Origin: Acidobacteriota bacterium
GTDB taxonomy: Bacteria > Acidobacteriota > Vicinamibacteria > Vicinamibacterales > UBA823
Assembly: GCA_002730525.1 (NCBI GenBank)
Contig: PCAK01000044.1
Location: 124,001 to 188,000 of the forward strand
Direction: 5' to 3'
Length of the DNA stretch: 64,000 bases
Both the position numbers and the translations under genes were made by a program. Each line of letters starts with the position of its first letter. Position 1 is the stretch's first letter. Below are positions 9,067 to 18,439 of the stretch, piece after piece. Under the pieces are notes generated by a model that saw only the letters and a program-made list of their open reading frames with translations, did not search any database and was not told the origin of the DNA.

Positions 9067-10502
9067 TAGCCCCCTGCTCCACGCTGGACGTCGCCTTGCG
9101 TGGCACGCCGCGCTTCCAGCTGTCGCAGAATCCCTCCGGCGACGTCGCCGATGGAGCCCGCGCCGAGCGTCACCACGAGATCGCCCGGCCGCACGAGCCG
9201 GACCACGGCGCCGGCGACATCATCGAGCGACTCGACCAGGTGCACGGCGTCCTGGCCGGAGCGGCGCACGGCCTCGGCAATCGCTTCGGCGGTCGCCCCG
9301 GAGATCGGGGGCTCGCCCGCTCCGTAGACCTCCGTCAGGATGACCTCGTCGGCACCCGCGAGGGCCCGCCCGAACTCCTCGAGCAACTGGTGGGTGCGGG
9401 TGTATCGGTGCGGCTGGAAGACGATGACCACTCGCCGGTCGAGACCAGCCCGCGCGGCCGACAGGACCGCCCGGATCTCGGTCGGGTGATGGCCGTAGTC
9501 GTCGACGATCATGACGTCGTCGACCTCGCCCCTGAGTTGAAACCGGCGCTCCACGCCGCGGAAATCCGACAGCGCGTCGGCGATCCGGTCGAATCCGACC
9601 CCGGCCTCCAACCCGACCGCGACCGCCGCCAGGGCGTTGCGCAGGTTGTGGTGGCCGGGCACCTGCAAGTGCAGCGTTCCCAGGAGCGACGACCGCGGCC
9701 CCCCGGCAGCCGCGGCGTGGACCTCGCAGGAGGATCCGAAGGGCCGCAACTGCACGTCGCGGCCGGCCACGTCGACGGCCCGGCCGTCGTCAAGACCGTA
9801 CGCGAGCACACGCCGCGTCATCCGGGGGAGCAAGGTGCGCAGATGCTCGTCATCAGCGCACGCCACGATCGCACCGTAGAAGGGCACGGCATTGGCGAAG
9901 TCCACGAACGCCTCGCAGAGGCCATCGAAGGTGCCGTACTGCTCGAGATGCTCGTGGTCGACGTTCGTGATCACGGCGATCGAAGGCGACAGGCGGAGAA
10001 ACGACCGGTCGCTTTCGTCGGCTTCAGCCACCATGTAGTTCCCACGGCCCAGCCGGGCGTTGCTGCCGAACGCACTCAGCCGCCCACCGATCACGGCGGT
10101 CGGATCGAGGTCGCCGCGCTCGAGCACGAGCGCGATCATCGACGTCGTCGACGTCTTGCCATGCGAGCCAGCTACCGCGATGCCGTAGCGCAACCGCATC
10201 AGCTCGGCCAGCATCTCGGCGCGTGGAATGACCGAGATGTGACGGCGTCGTGCCTCTACGACCTCGGGGTTGGCTTCGGTGACCGCCGACGAGGCGACGA
10301 CCACGTCGGCATCGGCCACGAGCTGCGCGTCGTGGCCGACGTGCATCGCCACTCCGAGGGTGGTCAGTCGATCGGTGGCGGGCGAACGCTTCAGATCAGA
10401 CCCGCTGACGGCGTAGCCGAGATTCACCAGCAACTCCGCGATTCCGCACATGCCGGAACCGCCGATGCCCACGAAATGAATCCGCCTGGTTCGGCCCAAC
10501 AT
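9066..10502 (-). CDS. murC: UDP-N-acetylmuramate--L-alanine ligase
   Basis: MurC adds L-alanine to UDP-MurNAc, the first step of the stem peptide, in the cytoplasm. It has 478 residues. The N-terminal UDP-binding Rossmann motif is HFVGIGGSGMCGIAELL, the ATP-binding loop is GSHGKTSTTSMIA, and the central ligand motifs NVDHEHLEQYG and DDYGHHPTEI are present. murB, which often follows murC, is missing: ftsQ starts on the murC stop codon. Confidence 0.97.
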   Translation of the reverse strand: MLGRTRRIHFVGIGGSGMCGIAELLVNLGYAVSGSDLKRSPATDRLTTLGVAMHVGHDAQLVADADVVVASSAVTEANPEVVEARRRHISVIPRAEMLAELMRLRYGIAVAGSHGKTSTTSMIALVLERGDLDPTAVIGGRLSAFGSNARLGRGNYMVAEADESDRSFLRLSPSIAVITNVDHEHLEQYGTFDGLCEAFVDFANAVPFYGAIVACADDEHLRTLLPRMTRRVLAYGLDDGRAVDVAGRDVQLRPFGSSCEVHAAAAGGPRSSLLGTLHLQVPGHHNLRNALAAVAVGLEAGVGFDRIADALSDFRGVERRFQLRGEVDDVMIVDDYGHHPTEIRAVLSAARAGLDRRVVIVFQPHRYTRTHQLLEEFGRALAGADEVILTEVYGAGEPPISGATAEAIAEAVRRSGQDAVHLVESLDDVAGAVVRLVRPGDLVVTLGAGSIGDVAGGILRQLEARRATQGDVQRGAGG

Positions 10503-10549
10503 CGACTAGATCGCTCCGCTCAGATCGCCGCGCGTCGGTCCTCGATCAC

Positions 10550-11641
10550 TCACGCTCGCACCAGGCGAAGCGCACGGTCGACGATCGTGCGCGCCGCCTC
10601 GGGATGCGCAAACTGCTTGATCGCACCGGCCATCCGCGTTCGCCGCGCCGGATCGCGCGCGAGCGCTCCAAGCCGCTCGGCCACGTCGGCCTGAAGGTCG
10701 CGCTGCGCCAGCAACTCCGTCGCCTCCGCGCCCGCGATCAACTCCGCATTTCGGCGCTGGTGGTCGTCGGTGGAGGTCGCGAGTGGCACCAGCACGCTCG
10801 CTCGACCCACCGCGGCCAACTCGGCAATCGTCGTCGCCCCGGCACGACACAGCACGATCTGCGCGGCTCGCATCTCGGGCGCGACCGGGTCCAGGAAGGC
10901 CTCGACGCGTGCTTCGACACCAGCCGCCGCGTAGGCCTGCCGGACGGCGTCGGCATCGGCGGGTCCGGCCTGATGCGTGATGACCAGCCGCGGGCGGATC
11001 GCCGCCAGCATCGACGCGGCGCCTCGCATCGCGTCGTTGACCGAGCGCGCACCCTGCGAGCCGCCGAGCACGAGCAGACGGCAGATTTCCGGCGGAGTGT
11101 CCTCCACCGTCGCCGCCTCCAGAAACTCCGGGCGCACCGGGTTGCCAGCGACGAACCCCTTGCTCCCGAAGGATGCCAGCGCCGCATCGAACGACACGGC
11201 GGCCGCGCGCACGAACGGCGCGAGCAGGCGGTTCGTCAAGCCGGGGACCGCGTTCTGCTCCAGGACCATGGTGGGAATACGCCGCAGTGCGGCCAGCAGG
11301 ACGAGCGGACCCGAACTGTAGCCCCCGACGCCCACGACGAGATCCGGCCGTCGCCGCGAGATGACCCGCCACGCGTCCCAGGCGCTCAGCGGCAGCAGCG
11401 CCGCGGCCCGCACGGTCGCCGCCCAGGACCGCCCCTTAAGACCCGCACTGCGGATGAACTCGACTTCGAAGCCTGCGCGCGGCACCGCCTGCGCCTCCAA
11501 TCCCCTTGACGTTCCGACGAACACGATCGACACACCGGGGCACTGTCGCACCAACTCCCGGGCTACTGCGATGCCAGGGAACACGTGCCCGCCCGTGCCT
11601 CCGCCGCCGATCAACACGCTGAGGTCGCCCGTTGTGGACAT
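10550..11641 (-). CDS. murG: UDP-GlcNAc--undecaprenyl-PP-MurNAc-pentapeptide transferase MurG
   Basis: MurG is the GT28 glycosyltransferase that turns lipid I into lipid II at the inner face of the membrane. It has 363 residues. The N-terminal donor-fold loop GGGGTGGHVFPGIAVA and the second glycine loop VVGVGGYSSGPLVLLA mark the membrane-associated acceptor half. LVLGGSQGARSVND and the CRAGATTIAELAAVG motif belong to the UDP-GlcNAc site. It sits between ftsW and murC, the usual dcw position. Confidence 0.96.
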   Translation of the reverse strand: MSTTGDLSVLIGGGGTGGHVFPGIAVARELVRQCPGVSIVFVGTSRGLEAQAVPRAGFEVEFIRSAGLKGRSWAATVRAAALLPLSAWDAWRVISRRRPDLVVGVGGYSSGPLVLLAALRRIPTMVLEQNAVPGLTNRLLAPFVRAAAVSFDAALASFGSKGFVAGNPVRPEFLEAATVEDTPPEICRLLVLGGSQGARSVNDAMRGAASMLAAIRPRLVITHQAGPADADAVRQAYAAAGVEARVEAFLDPVAPEMRAAQIVLCRAGATTIAELAAVGRASVLVPLATSTDDHQRRNAELIAGAEATELLAQRDLQADVAERLGALARDPARRTRMAGAIKQFAHPEAARTIVDRALRLVRA

Positions 11642-11678
11642 CCCCTCGCCCGGCCGGTCGATCCGGCCTCCTCATGCC

Positions 11679-12779
11679 TCACGCCTCCGCCGACGCATGC
11701 TGCGACACGTTCAGCAAAATCCCCATCCCCACCAGGCTGCTCAAGAGCGACGAGCCTCCGGCACTCACGAACGGCAGCGGAATGCCCTTGGTCGGCAACA
11801 AGCCGAGCACGACGCTGATGTTGACGAAGGCCTGCAGCGTCAACATCGTGGTCAGACCCAAGGCCATGAAGGCGCCGAAGCGGTCCGGCGCGCGCAGCGA
11901 GACGCGCAGGCCGCGCCACGCGATCACGCAGAAGCACAGCAGCACGGCTGTTGCTCCGAGCAGTCCGGTTTCCTCCGCGATGACGGCATAGATGAAGTCG
12001 GTGTGGGGCTCCGGCAGGAAGAACAGCTTCTGCACGCCGCCCATGAGCCCGCGGCCGGTCACGCCGCCCGTACCGACGGCGATCAACGACTGGATCACTT
12101 GGAATCCGTCGCCCAGCGGATCCTCCCACGGGTTCATGAACGTGAGCAGACGGCGCCGACGGTAATCGGCACTGATCACGACCGTGTACAGCACCGGGAG
12201 CATGACGAGCGCCCCGCCGAGCAGGTAGCGATACGTGAGGCCAGCCGCGAAGACCATGACTCCGACGATGAGGCCCACAGCGAGCGCGGTGCCAAAGTCG
12301 GGCTCGAGCAGAATCAAGCCGCAGACAACGGTAACCACGATGGCGATGGGCGTGATCGCGTAGCCGATCTCGTTGATCCGGTCCATGCGCCGTTCCAGGA
12401 TCGCGGCGCAGAACAAGATCACGGCAAGTTTTGCCAGTTCGGAGGGCTGCACGCCGATGCCGCCAAGTGAGAACCATCGTCGCGTGCCATTGATGGGTGG
12501 GGAGAACAGCACCGCGATGAGGAGCACGACGGCGACGAGGATCGCGGTCCAGATCACGGTCGGCTGGCGGTAGATACGGTAGTCGAGCCGCATCATCACC
12601 GCGAGTCCGAACACCCCGGCGATCGCCCAGGTCACCTGCTTGAAGAGGAAGAAGTACGGCTGCTCGTAGCGCTCCATGGCGAGCACGGCCGAGGCACTGT
12701 AGACCATGACGACGCTGGCTCCCACGAGGAGCAGCGTGGCCAGGAAAAGAAGCTTGTCCGACTTCAGCTTTCGCGCCAT
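11679..12779 (-). CDS. ftsW: Peptidoglycan glycosyltransferase FtsW
   Basis: FtsW is the SEDS-family polymerase that works with the septal transpeptidase FtsI. It has 366 residues with about ten hydrophobic segments. Family motifs include PPINGTRRWFSLGGIGVQPSELAKLA, given here only as landmark residues P, R, W and the QPSE box, a large periplasmic loop and the late FVSAGGSSLLSS segment. The first helix starts near residue 10 (LLFLATLLLVGASVVMVYSA). Between murD and ftsW there are 191 nt, which hold a palindromic element. Confidence 0.95.
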   Translation of the reverse strand: MARKLKSDKLLFLATLLLVGASVVMVYSASAVLAMERYEQPYFFLFKQVTWAIAGVFGLAVMMRLDYRIYRQPTVIWTAILVAVVLLIAVLFSPPINGTRRWFSLGGIGVQPSELAKLAVILFCAAILERRMDRINEIGYAITPIAIVVTVVCGLILLEPDFGTALAVGLIVGVMVFAAGLTYRYLLGGALVMLPVLYTVVISADYRRRRLLTFMNPWEDPLGDGFQVIQSLIAVGTGGVTGRGLMGGVQKLFFLPEPHTDFIYAVIAEETGLLGATAVLLCFCVIAWRGLRVSLRAPDRFGAFMALGLTTMLTLQAFVNISVVLGLLPTKGIPLPFVSAGGSSLLSSLVGMGILLNVSQHASAEA

Positions 12780-12853
12780 ACTTCCGCTTCCCGCTCACCG
12801 GCCGAAGCCTAAAGCTTTGGTCGGTTCAGCCCGAAAAATGGGCTGCGACCGTT

Positions 12854-12982
12854 CGTGAGCAGTCAATAGTCATCAGTCAGACCGGGGGCAGAGACACCGA
12901 CTTCGCAGACCGGGGCAGCCTGCGTTCCCAGCAGCCAGCTCTCCACCGCCGCAGTCCGACTGATGACTACTCACTGCTCACG
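12854..12982 (-). repeat. 129-bp palindromic element at the murD 3' end
   Basis: The arms at 12854-12878 and 12958-12982 are 25 nt each and are reverse complements with two mismatches; the spacer is 79 nt. The arm next to murD supplies that gene's last codons (R, E, Q) and its TGA stop. Such a long perfect-ended palindrome between two genes of a tight operon looks like a REP/MITE-type non-autonomous element rather than a terminator; no T tract follows. Confidence 0.7.
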
Positions 12983-14374
12983 CACCTCCGTGACACTTCC
13001 CGCCAAGCGTTCGACTTCCTCCTTGAACCGCCGGCCCCGCTCCGCGTAGTCGTGGAACATGTCGAAGCTCGCGCAGGCCGGCGCCAGCAACACCGTGCCG
13101 TGCGGGGCCGCCAACGTGAACCCGATCCGCACGGCGGTGGCCATCGAGTCGGCCTCGTGTACCGGCACGGTACCGCCGAGCGCCTCGACGATCTGCGGTC
13201 GTGATTCGCCGATCGCGACCACCGCGTTGGCGCGACCGGCCAGCGCCGTCCGCAAGCTTCGCCAGTCCCCACCCTTGAATCGGCCGCCGACGATCGGCAC
13301 GACGCCAGCATCGAAACTTTCGATGGCGTAGCGGGCCGCGTCGAGATTGGTCGCCTTGGAGTCGTTGACGAACTGCACGCCGCCGACGCGACAGACCGGT
13401 TCGAGCACGTGCTCCAGCCCCTCGAACGTCGACACCGCGCGCGTCATCGAGTCGGGCATCACACCGGCGATCACGCCCACCGCGACCGCGGCCAGGACGT
13501 CCTGAAGCAGATGCCGGCCCGGCACCCGGACCGCGGACCGCGGCACGAGCGGCGCCGACGACGACGGCGTCCGGCGCGTGATGACGTCGTCGACGAGCGT
13601 GATGCCGTCGGAAATCGGCGCCTCGAGCGCGAACGACAGGCGGCGCGCCTGGCTCGCGCGCGCCATGGCCAGGACCTGCGGGTCGTCGGCATTGACGACG
13701 ACCCAATCAGTGGCCTCCTGGTTCGCCAGGATGCGCGCCTTGGCGGTGGCATATCGCTCGACCGTCTCGTGCCGGTCGAGGTGATCGGGTGAGAGGTTGA
13801 GGAGCACGGCAATCCACGGATGAAACCGCTCCGTCAACTCGAGTTGAAAACTGCTCGCCTCCACGACGTGGATCACCTCGGGTGTCGACGCATCGACCTG
13901 GGCACTCAACGCCGGACCGAGGTTGCCGCCGACAAGGGTCGAGAACCCCGACGCATCGAGGAGTCGGCCGACCAGAACACTCGTCGTCGACTTGCCTTTC
14001 GTGCCCGTCACGGCCACGACACGCCCACGCAGCCAGCGCGACGCTAGCTCCAACTCGCCGATCACCGGGACGCCCGCCTCACGGGCCGCCCGCACCGCCG
14101 ACTGCTCCGGGGAGACGCCGGGGCTGAGGACGATCAGGTCTGCGCTGACGAACGTCTCCGGTCGGTGCTCGCCGAACTCGTAGCTCACGCGAGAGGACGC
14201 CGGCGAGGGCATCGCGGTCGCGCGCACGTCTGTGACCACGACCTCCGCGCCGCGCCCCGCGAGCAGGTCGGCCGCCGCCAGTCCGCTGCGTCCTGCGCCG
14301 ACGACGACCACTCGCCGTCCGTCGACCGTGAACTCCGCGTTGGCGCCGGACGCCACCCTGTCTCCCATCTGCAT
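12971..14374 (-). CDS. murD: UDP-N-acetylmuramoylalanine--D-glutamate ligase
   Basis: MurD adds D-glutamate to UDP-MurNAc-L-Ala. From the ATG at 14374 it has 467 residues; a second ATG two codons on is equally possible. The UDP-binding motif is VVVVGAGRSGLAAADLLAG and the ATP loop is VTGTKGKSTTSVLVG. The ligase motifs NLSPDHLDRH and the VNDSKATN box are present. The open frame continues upstream through mraY in another reading, which is not translated sense. The C-terminus (VREQ) and stop are encoded by one arm of a palindromic repeat. Confidence 0.95.
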   Translation of the reverse strand: MQMGDRVASGANAEFTVDGRRVVVVGAGRSGLAAADLLAGRGAEVVVTDVRATAMPSPASSRVSYEFGEHRPETFVSADLIVLSPGVSPEQSAVRAAREAGVPVIGELELASRWLRGRVVAVTGTKGKSTTSVLVGRLLDASGFSTLVGGNLGPALSAQVDASTPEVIHVVEASSFQLELTERFHPWIAVLLNLSPDHLDRHETVERYATAKARILANQEATDWVVVNADDPQVLAMARASQARRLSFALEAPISDGITLVDDVITRRTPSSSAPLVPRSAVRVPGRHLLQDVLAAVAVGVIAGVMPDSMTRAVSTFEGLEHVLEPVCRVGGVQFVNDSKATNLDAARYAIESFDAGVVPIVGGRFKGGDWRSLRTALAGRANAVVAIGESRPQIVEALGGTVPVHEADSMATAVRIGFTLAAPHGTVLLAPACASFDMFHDYAERGRRFKEEVERLAGSVTEVREQ

Positions 14375-14379
14375 GCCGT

Positions 14380-15465
14380 CTATCGCAGTTTCAATGTCGC
14401 CAGACTGAAGAGCGCGAACACCACCGACACGATCAGGAAACGGCTGATGATCTTCGGCTCGCTCCACCCGCTGAGTTCGAAGTGGTGATGGAGCGGCGCC
14501 ATCTTGAAGACCCGCCGTCCGGTGAGGCGGAATGAGGCGACCTGAATGATCACGGAGAGCGCCTCGATGACGAACACACCGCCGACCAGCGGAAGGAGGA
14601 GTTCCTGCTTGATCAACACGGCGACGGTGCCCAGGGCACCGCCCAACCCGAGCGACCCAACGTCGCCCATGAAGATGTCGGCCGGATAGGAGTTGTACCA
14701 AAGGAACCCGAGGCTCGCGCCGACCAGCGATCCGCAGAAGATCGTCAGCTCGGCCGCCGGGGAGAACCTGACCAACAGCAGGTGCTCCGCGAGCACCCGG
14801 TGCCCGGTGACGTACGCCAGGCCGGTAAACGCCACGGCGGCCACGGTGAACGTTCCGATCGCCAGGCCGTCCAGGCCATCGGTCAGGTTGACGGCGTTCG
14901 ACGCGCCCACCAGGACCAGCACGGCGAACGGCACGTACAGCCAGCCGAGATCGGGGATCACGCCCTTGAAGAACGGAAAGATCAGGCGCGTGTTGTAGAG
15001 GTTCTGGTCGGCCAGCATCAGCAGCGTGACGCCGACTCCCACCGCCACACCGACCTGCGCGGCCAGCTTGTAGCGCGGCCGCAACCCATGGTGGGTCTTC
15101 CTCACCAGCTTCAGATAGTCGTCGACGAATCCGATCGAGCCGAACGCGACGGTCGACAGCACCGCGGTCCAGATATACGCGTTCGTGAGGTCCGCCCAAA
15201 GCAGCGTCGGGGCGAGGGCGGCGGTCAGGATCAGGAGCCCCCCCATCGTCGGCGTGCCCGCCTTGGGACGATGCGCCGCCGGCCCCTCGGCGCGGATGAT
15301 CTGACCGATCTGGGCTTCGCGCAGCTTCCGGATCATCCAAGGGCCGAGAATGAGGCTGATGGCCAGCGCGGTCAGGCTCGCCGCGGCCGTGCGGAATGTG
15401 ATGTATCGGGTCACGTTCAGCACCGAGAGCTGTGTATGGAACGGATACAGCACGTGATACAGCAT
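14380..15465 (-). CDS. mraY: Phospho-N-acetylmuramoyl-pentapeptide transferase MraY
   Basis: MraY is the integral membrane enzyme that attaches phospho-MurNAc-pentapeptide to undecaprenyl phosphate, making lipid I. It has 361 residues and about ten membrane helices. Catalytic landmarks are the early GTPTMGGLLIL, NAVNLTDGLDGLAIG with the aspartate pair, FMGDVGSLGLGGALG and the HHHFELSGWSEPKI loop. The ATG at 15465 shares its A with the murF TGA stop. Only 5 nt separate it from murD. Confidence 0.97.
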   Translation of the reverse strand: MLYHVLYPFHTQLSVLNVTRYITFRTAAASLTALAISLILGPWMIRKLREAQIGQIIRAEGPAAHRPKAGTPTMGGLLILTAALAPTLLWADLTNAYIWTAVLSTVAFGSIGFVDDYLKLVRKTHHGLRPRYKLAAQVGVAVGVGVTLLMLADQNLYNTRLIFPFFKGVIPDLGWLYVPFAVLVLVGASNAVNLTDGLDGLAIGTFTVAAVAFTGLAYVTGHRVLAEHLLLVRFSPAAELTIFCGSLVGASLGFLWYNSYPADIFMGDVGSLGLGGALGTVAVLIKQELLLPLVGGVFVIEALSVIIQVASFRLTGRRVFKMAPLHHHFELSGWSEPKIISRFLIVSVVFALFSLATLKLR

Positions 15466-16892
15466 CACGCCAGCTCCGATCTCAGGTGCTCGACGACCCG
15501 ATCGGTCTCGACACCCCGCGATCCCTTGACCAGCACGAGGTCGCCGCCTTCCAGGCGCGACGCCACGACGGGACCGGCCTCGGCGCTGGTCTCGACGTGC
15601 CACGCGGCGCCCGAGTCGAGCCCGGCCTCGACCGCGCCGTCGCACAGCCCCTGGGCGTTCTCGCCGCCGACCGAGATGAGGAGATCGACGCCGCAGCCAG
15701 CGGCCAGGCGCCCACACTCCCGATGCAGCGCGCGGCTGCGGGGGCCCAACTCGAGCATCTCGCCCAGGACCGCGACCCGTCGCCGGCAGTGGCGCTCGGT
15801 TCGAAGTAGTTCCAGCGCCGCGGCCAACGCCGACGGGCTCGAGTTGTACGAGTCGTCGACGACGACAATGTTGTCGCGCAGCCGGACCACCTCGCCACGG
15901 TGGGCGACCGGCACCAGGCTCGCGGCCAGAGCGCGCACGGTCTCCAGGGGAATCTGAAACTCGAGCGCCACCGCCACCGCGGCCAGCACATTGGCCAGCT
16001 GCGCCTGTCCGATCAGCGGCACCCGCAGTGCCGCCGGCCCGTGACTGGTGGACAGCGTGGCGGCGGTCCCGTCCAGGCCACGGTCACGCACCTCCGTGGC
16101 CCGAACGTCGGCGGGCTGGCGGATCCCGAACGTGACGATGCGCCCGGGGAACCGCCTGGCGCGCGCCATGACGCGGGCGTCGTCGGCATTTGCGATCAAC
16201 ACGCCGTCCGACGTGGCGCCGTGCATGATCTCGGCCTTGGCGTCGGCCACCTGATCGACCGTCCCGAAGAACCCGAGGTGCGCATCACCCACGTTGATCC
16301 ACATCCGGACATCGGGCTCGGCAACGCTGACGAGCCGCGCGATCTCACCCGCGTGGTTCATCCCGAGTTCCATGACCGCGACATCGGGGCGCTCCAGGAG
16401 CGCCATCAGCGAGAGCGGCAGCCCGATGTGGTTGTTCAGGTTGCCTCGGTTCCGGACCACGCGGAACTGCGCCGCCAACAGGGCCGCCACGATCTCCTTG
16501 GTCGACGTCTTGCCCGCGCTGCCGGTGATCGCCACGACCCGGGCGCCCGAGGCGCGGCGGACGTGCCGGGCCAGGGCCTGCAGGGCGTTCACGGTGTCGT
16601 GCACGACGAGGACGACCGTCCGGTCAGGGGTCACCGCCGGAATTCTCGCGCGGTCGCTCACCACGACCCCCCGAGCCCCGCGCTCGACCGCTCGGTCCAC
16701 AAAATCATGCCCATCGAAGCGCTCACCCCGAACCGCGAAGAACAGATCTCCTTCATCCAACGTCCGTGTATCGATCGACACCGGCCCCAGCGGCTCGGCT
16801 CCCTGCCCGGCAACCAGCGCCCCGTCGAGCGCGCCGGCTATTTCCTCGGCGGTCAACCGCCACTGCGGCTGGTTCGCCACGACTCCCTTCAC
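15465..16892 (-). CDS. murF: UDP-N-acetylmuramoyl-tripeptide--D-alanyl-D-alanine ligase
   Basis: MurF completes the pentapeptide by adding D-Ala-D-Ala. It has 475 residues. The N-terminal domain carries VSIDTRTLDEGDLFFAVRGE, the central ATP loop is AITGSAGKTSTKEIVAALL, and MELGMNHAGEIARL and DDSYNSSPSALAAALELL are ligase signatures. It starts with GTG at 16892, overlapping the murE stop by 4 nt (GTGA). The D-Ala-D-Ala ligase that would supply its substrate is not in this cluster. Confidence 0.97.
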   Translation of the reverse strand: MKGVVANQPQWRLTAEEIAGALDGALVAGQGAEPLGPVSIDTRTLDEGDLFFAVRGERFDGHDFVDRAVERGARGVVVSDRARIPAVTPDRTVVLVVHDTVNALQALARHVRRASGARVVAITGSAGKTSTKEIVAALLAAQFRVVRNRGNLNNHIGLPLSLMALLERPDVAVMELGMNHAGEIARLVSVAEPDVRMWINVGDAHLGFFGTVDQVADAKAEIMHGATSDGVLIANADDARVMARARRFPGRIVTFGIRQPADVRATEVRDRGLDGTAATLSTSHGPAALRVPLIGQAQLANVLAAVAVALEFQIPLETVRALAASLVPVAHRGEVVRLRDNIVVVDDSYNSSPSALAAALELLRTERHCRRRVAVLGEMLELGPRSRALHRECGRLAAGCGVDLLISVGGENAQGLCDGAVEAGLDSGAAWHVETSAEAGPVVASRLEGGDLVLVKGSRGVETDRVVEHLRSELA

Positions 16893-18439
16893 GACACCGG
16901 CGAACTGCTACGCCGCCGCGCCAACGCGGCCCGCGCCACCTCGGCGTCGTCGAACTCCACCGTTCCGTTCGCCATCACCTGAGATCGTTCGTGGCCCCTG
17001 CCCGCAACGATCACCACGTCGCCGCCCCGGGCCTCCCGCACCGCATGGTCGATCGCTTCACCACGGTCGACGAACGTCAGATACGGCGTCGGCTCACCGG
17101 TCGGGCGGACAGGCGCCAGCACTCCGCCGGACTCGTCGCGCCGGGGCTCGATCCCTCCGACGATCTCGTCGATGATGGCCTGCGGACCCTCCGAACGCGG
17201 GTTGTCGGAGGTCACGACGACGAGGTCGCTCAAACGCGCCGCCACGGCGCCCATGAGCGGCCGCTTGGAGCGGTCGCGGTCGCCCCCACATCCGAAAACG
17301 GTGATGAGCCGGCCAAGGGCCAGCGGCCGGGCCGCATCGAGCAGCATGCGCAGCGCGTCGTCCGTGTGCGCGAAATCGACGACGACCGTGACGTCGTCCG
17401 CCTCGCCCGACACCGTCTCGAAACGCCCGGGCACGGCCTCGACGGCGGCGACGCCGGCCTCGATGGCGCTGAAGGGCACATCGAGTGCGACGCCTGCGGC
17501 GACCGCCGCGAGAATATTGAAGGTGTTGCCTTCCCCGATCAGCTCCGACCGCACCTGCAACCCACCGCGCGGCGTGCGCACGTCGAATCGCTGACCGGTC
17601 AACGACGCCTCGATCTCGCCCGGGGTCACGTCGGCGTCGGCCCGGCAGGCGTAGGTGACTGGCCGCTCCACTGTCCGCGCCAGGGTCGCCCCGCGTGGGT
17701 CGTCGACGTTGACGATCGCCGGCCGGCCCTTGGGCAGCATCTCGAACAGCCGCTGCTTCGCCTCGAAGTAGCGGTTCATGTCGCCGTGAAAATCCAGGTG
17801 GTCGCGCGTCAGGTTCGTGAAGACCGCCGTCGCGAACCGCGTTTGGTCCACCCGGTGCAGCGCGAGCGCGTGTGAGGACGCCTCCATGACGCACGCGCCG
17901 GCACCTCCGTCGACCATCGCGCGAAGCATCGACTGGATGTCGCTCGCCTCGGGTGTGGTCAGCGACGCCGGCTGATGGCTCGACCCGATCTGGTGGCCGA
18001 TGGTGCCAATGCGTCCGCACCGTACGCCGGCGGACTCGAAGATGCTCTGAATCAGGTACGCCGTGGTCGTCTTGCCGTTCGTGCCGGTGACCGCGATCAC
18101 GGGCAGGTGGTGGCTCGGGTGCTCGAAGAATTCGACCGAGAGCGCCGCCAACGCGCGCCGCGCGTCGCGCACCTGCACCCAGGGCAGGCGGGTGCCCTGG
18201 TCGGTCGCAGACTCGGACACGATGCAGACCGCCCCCGCACGCTCGGCGTCGCCAGCGAACGTCGAGCCGTCGACCCGCTCGCCGCGAAGCCCGACGAAGA
18301 CGGCACCCGGTGCGGCCCGGGTCGAGTCGTACGCGATGGATGTCACGGGCGCCGCCAGGGCCGCGTCGTCGCCGCGGTCAGCGCTCAGGGCTTCGCCCAG
18401 CGATGCGTGCGTGCGCGCGAGCAGTTCGCTGAGCGTCAT
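16889..18439 (-). CDS. murE: UDP-MurNAc-L-Ala-D-Glu--meso-diaminopimelate ligase
   Basis: MurE adds the third residue of the stem peptide. It has 516 residues. The ATP loop is VTGTNGKTTTAYLIQ, and TSDNPRSEGP matches the DNPR motif that selects meso-diaminopimelate over lysine, so the peptidoglycan is predicted to be the mDAP type. Other ligase landmarks are NLTRDHLDFHGD and DFAHTDDALRMLL. The ATG overlaps the ftsI stop codon by 4 nt, and the stop overlaps the murF GTG. Confidence 0.97.
   Translation of the reverse strand: MTLSELLARTHASLGEALSADRGDDAALAAPVTSIAYDSTRAAPGAVFVGLRGERVDGSTFAGDAERAGAVCIVSESATDQGTRLPWVQVRDARRALAALSVEFFEHPSHHLPVIAVTGTNGKTTTAYLIQSIFESAGVRCGRIGTIGHQIGSSHQPASLTTPEASDIQSMLRAMVDGGAGACVMEASSHALALHRVDQTRFATAVFTNLTRDHLDFHGDMNRYFEAKQRLFEMLPKGRPAIVNVDDPRGATLARTVERPVTYACRADADVTPGEIEASLTGQRFDVRTPRGGLQVRSELIGEGNTFNILAAVAAGVALDVPFSAIEAGVAAVEAVPGRFETVSGEADDVTVVVDFAHTDDALRMLLDAARPLALGRLITVFGCGGDRDRSKRPLMGAVAARLSDLVVVTSDNPRSEGPQAIIDEIVGGIEPRRDESGGVLAPVRPTGEPTPYLTFVDRGEAIDHAVREARGGDVVIVAGRGHERSQVMANGTVEFDDAEVARAALARRRSSSPVS

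Noticed and set aside
9051-10694. 547-residue open frame on the plus strand opposite murC and murG
   Set aside because: Antisense shadow of high-GC coding sequence; composition rich in R, H and D without motifs.
12971-15340. 789-residue frame suggesting a MurD fusion
   Set aside because: The extra part is mraY read in the wrong frame; mraY motifs are clear in their own frame up to 14380.
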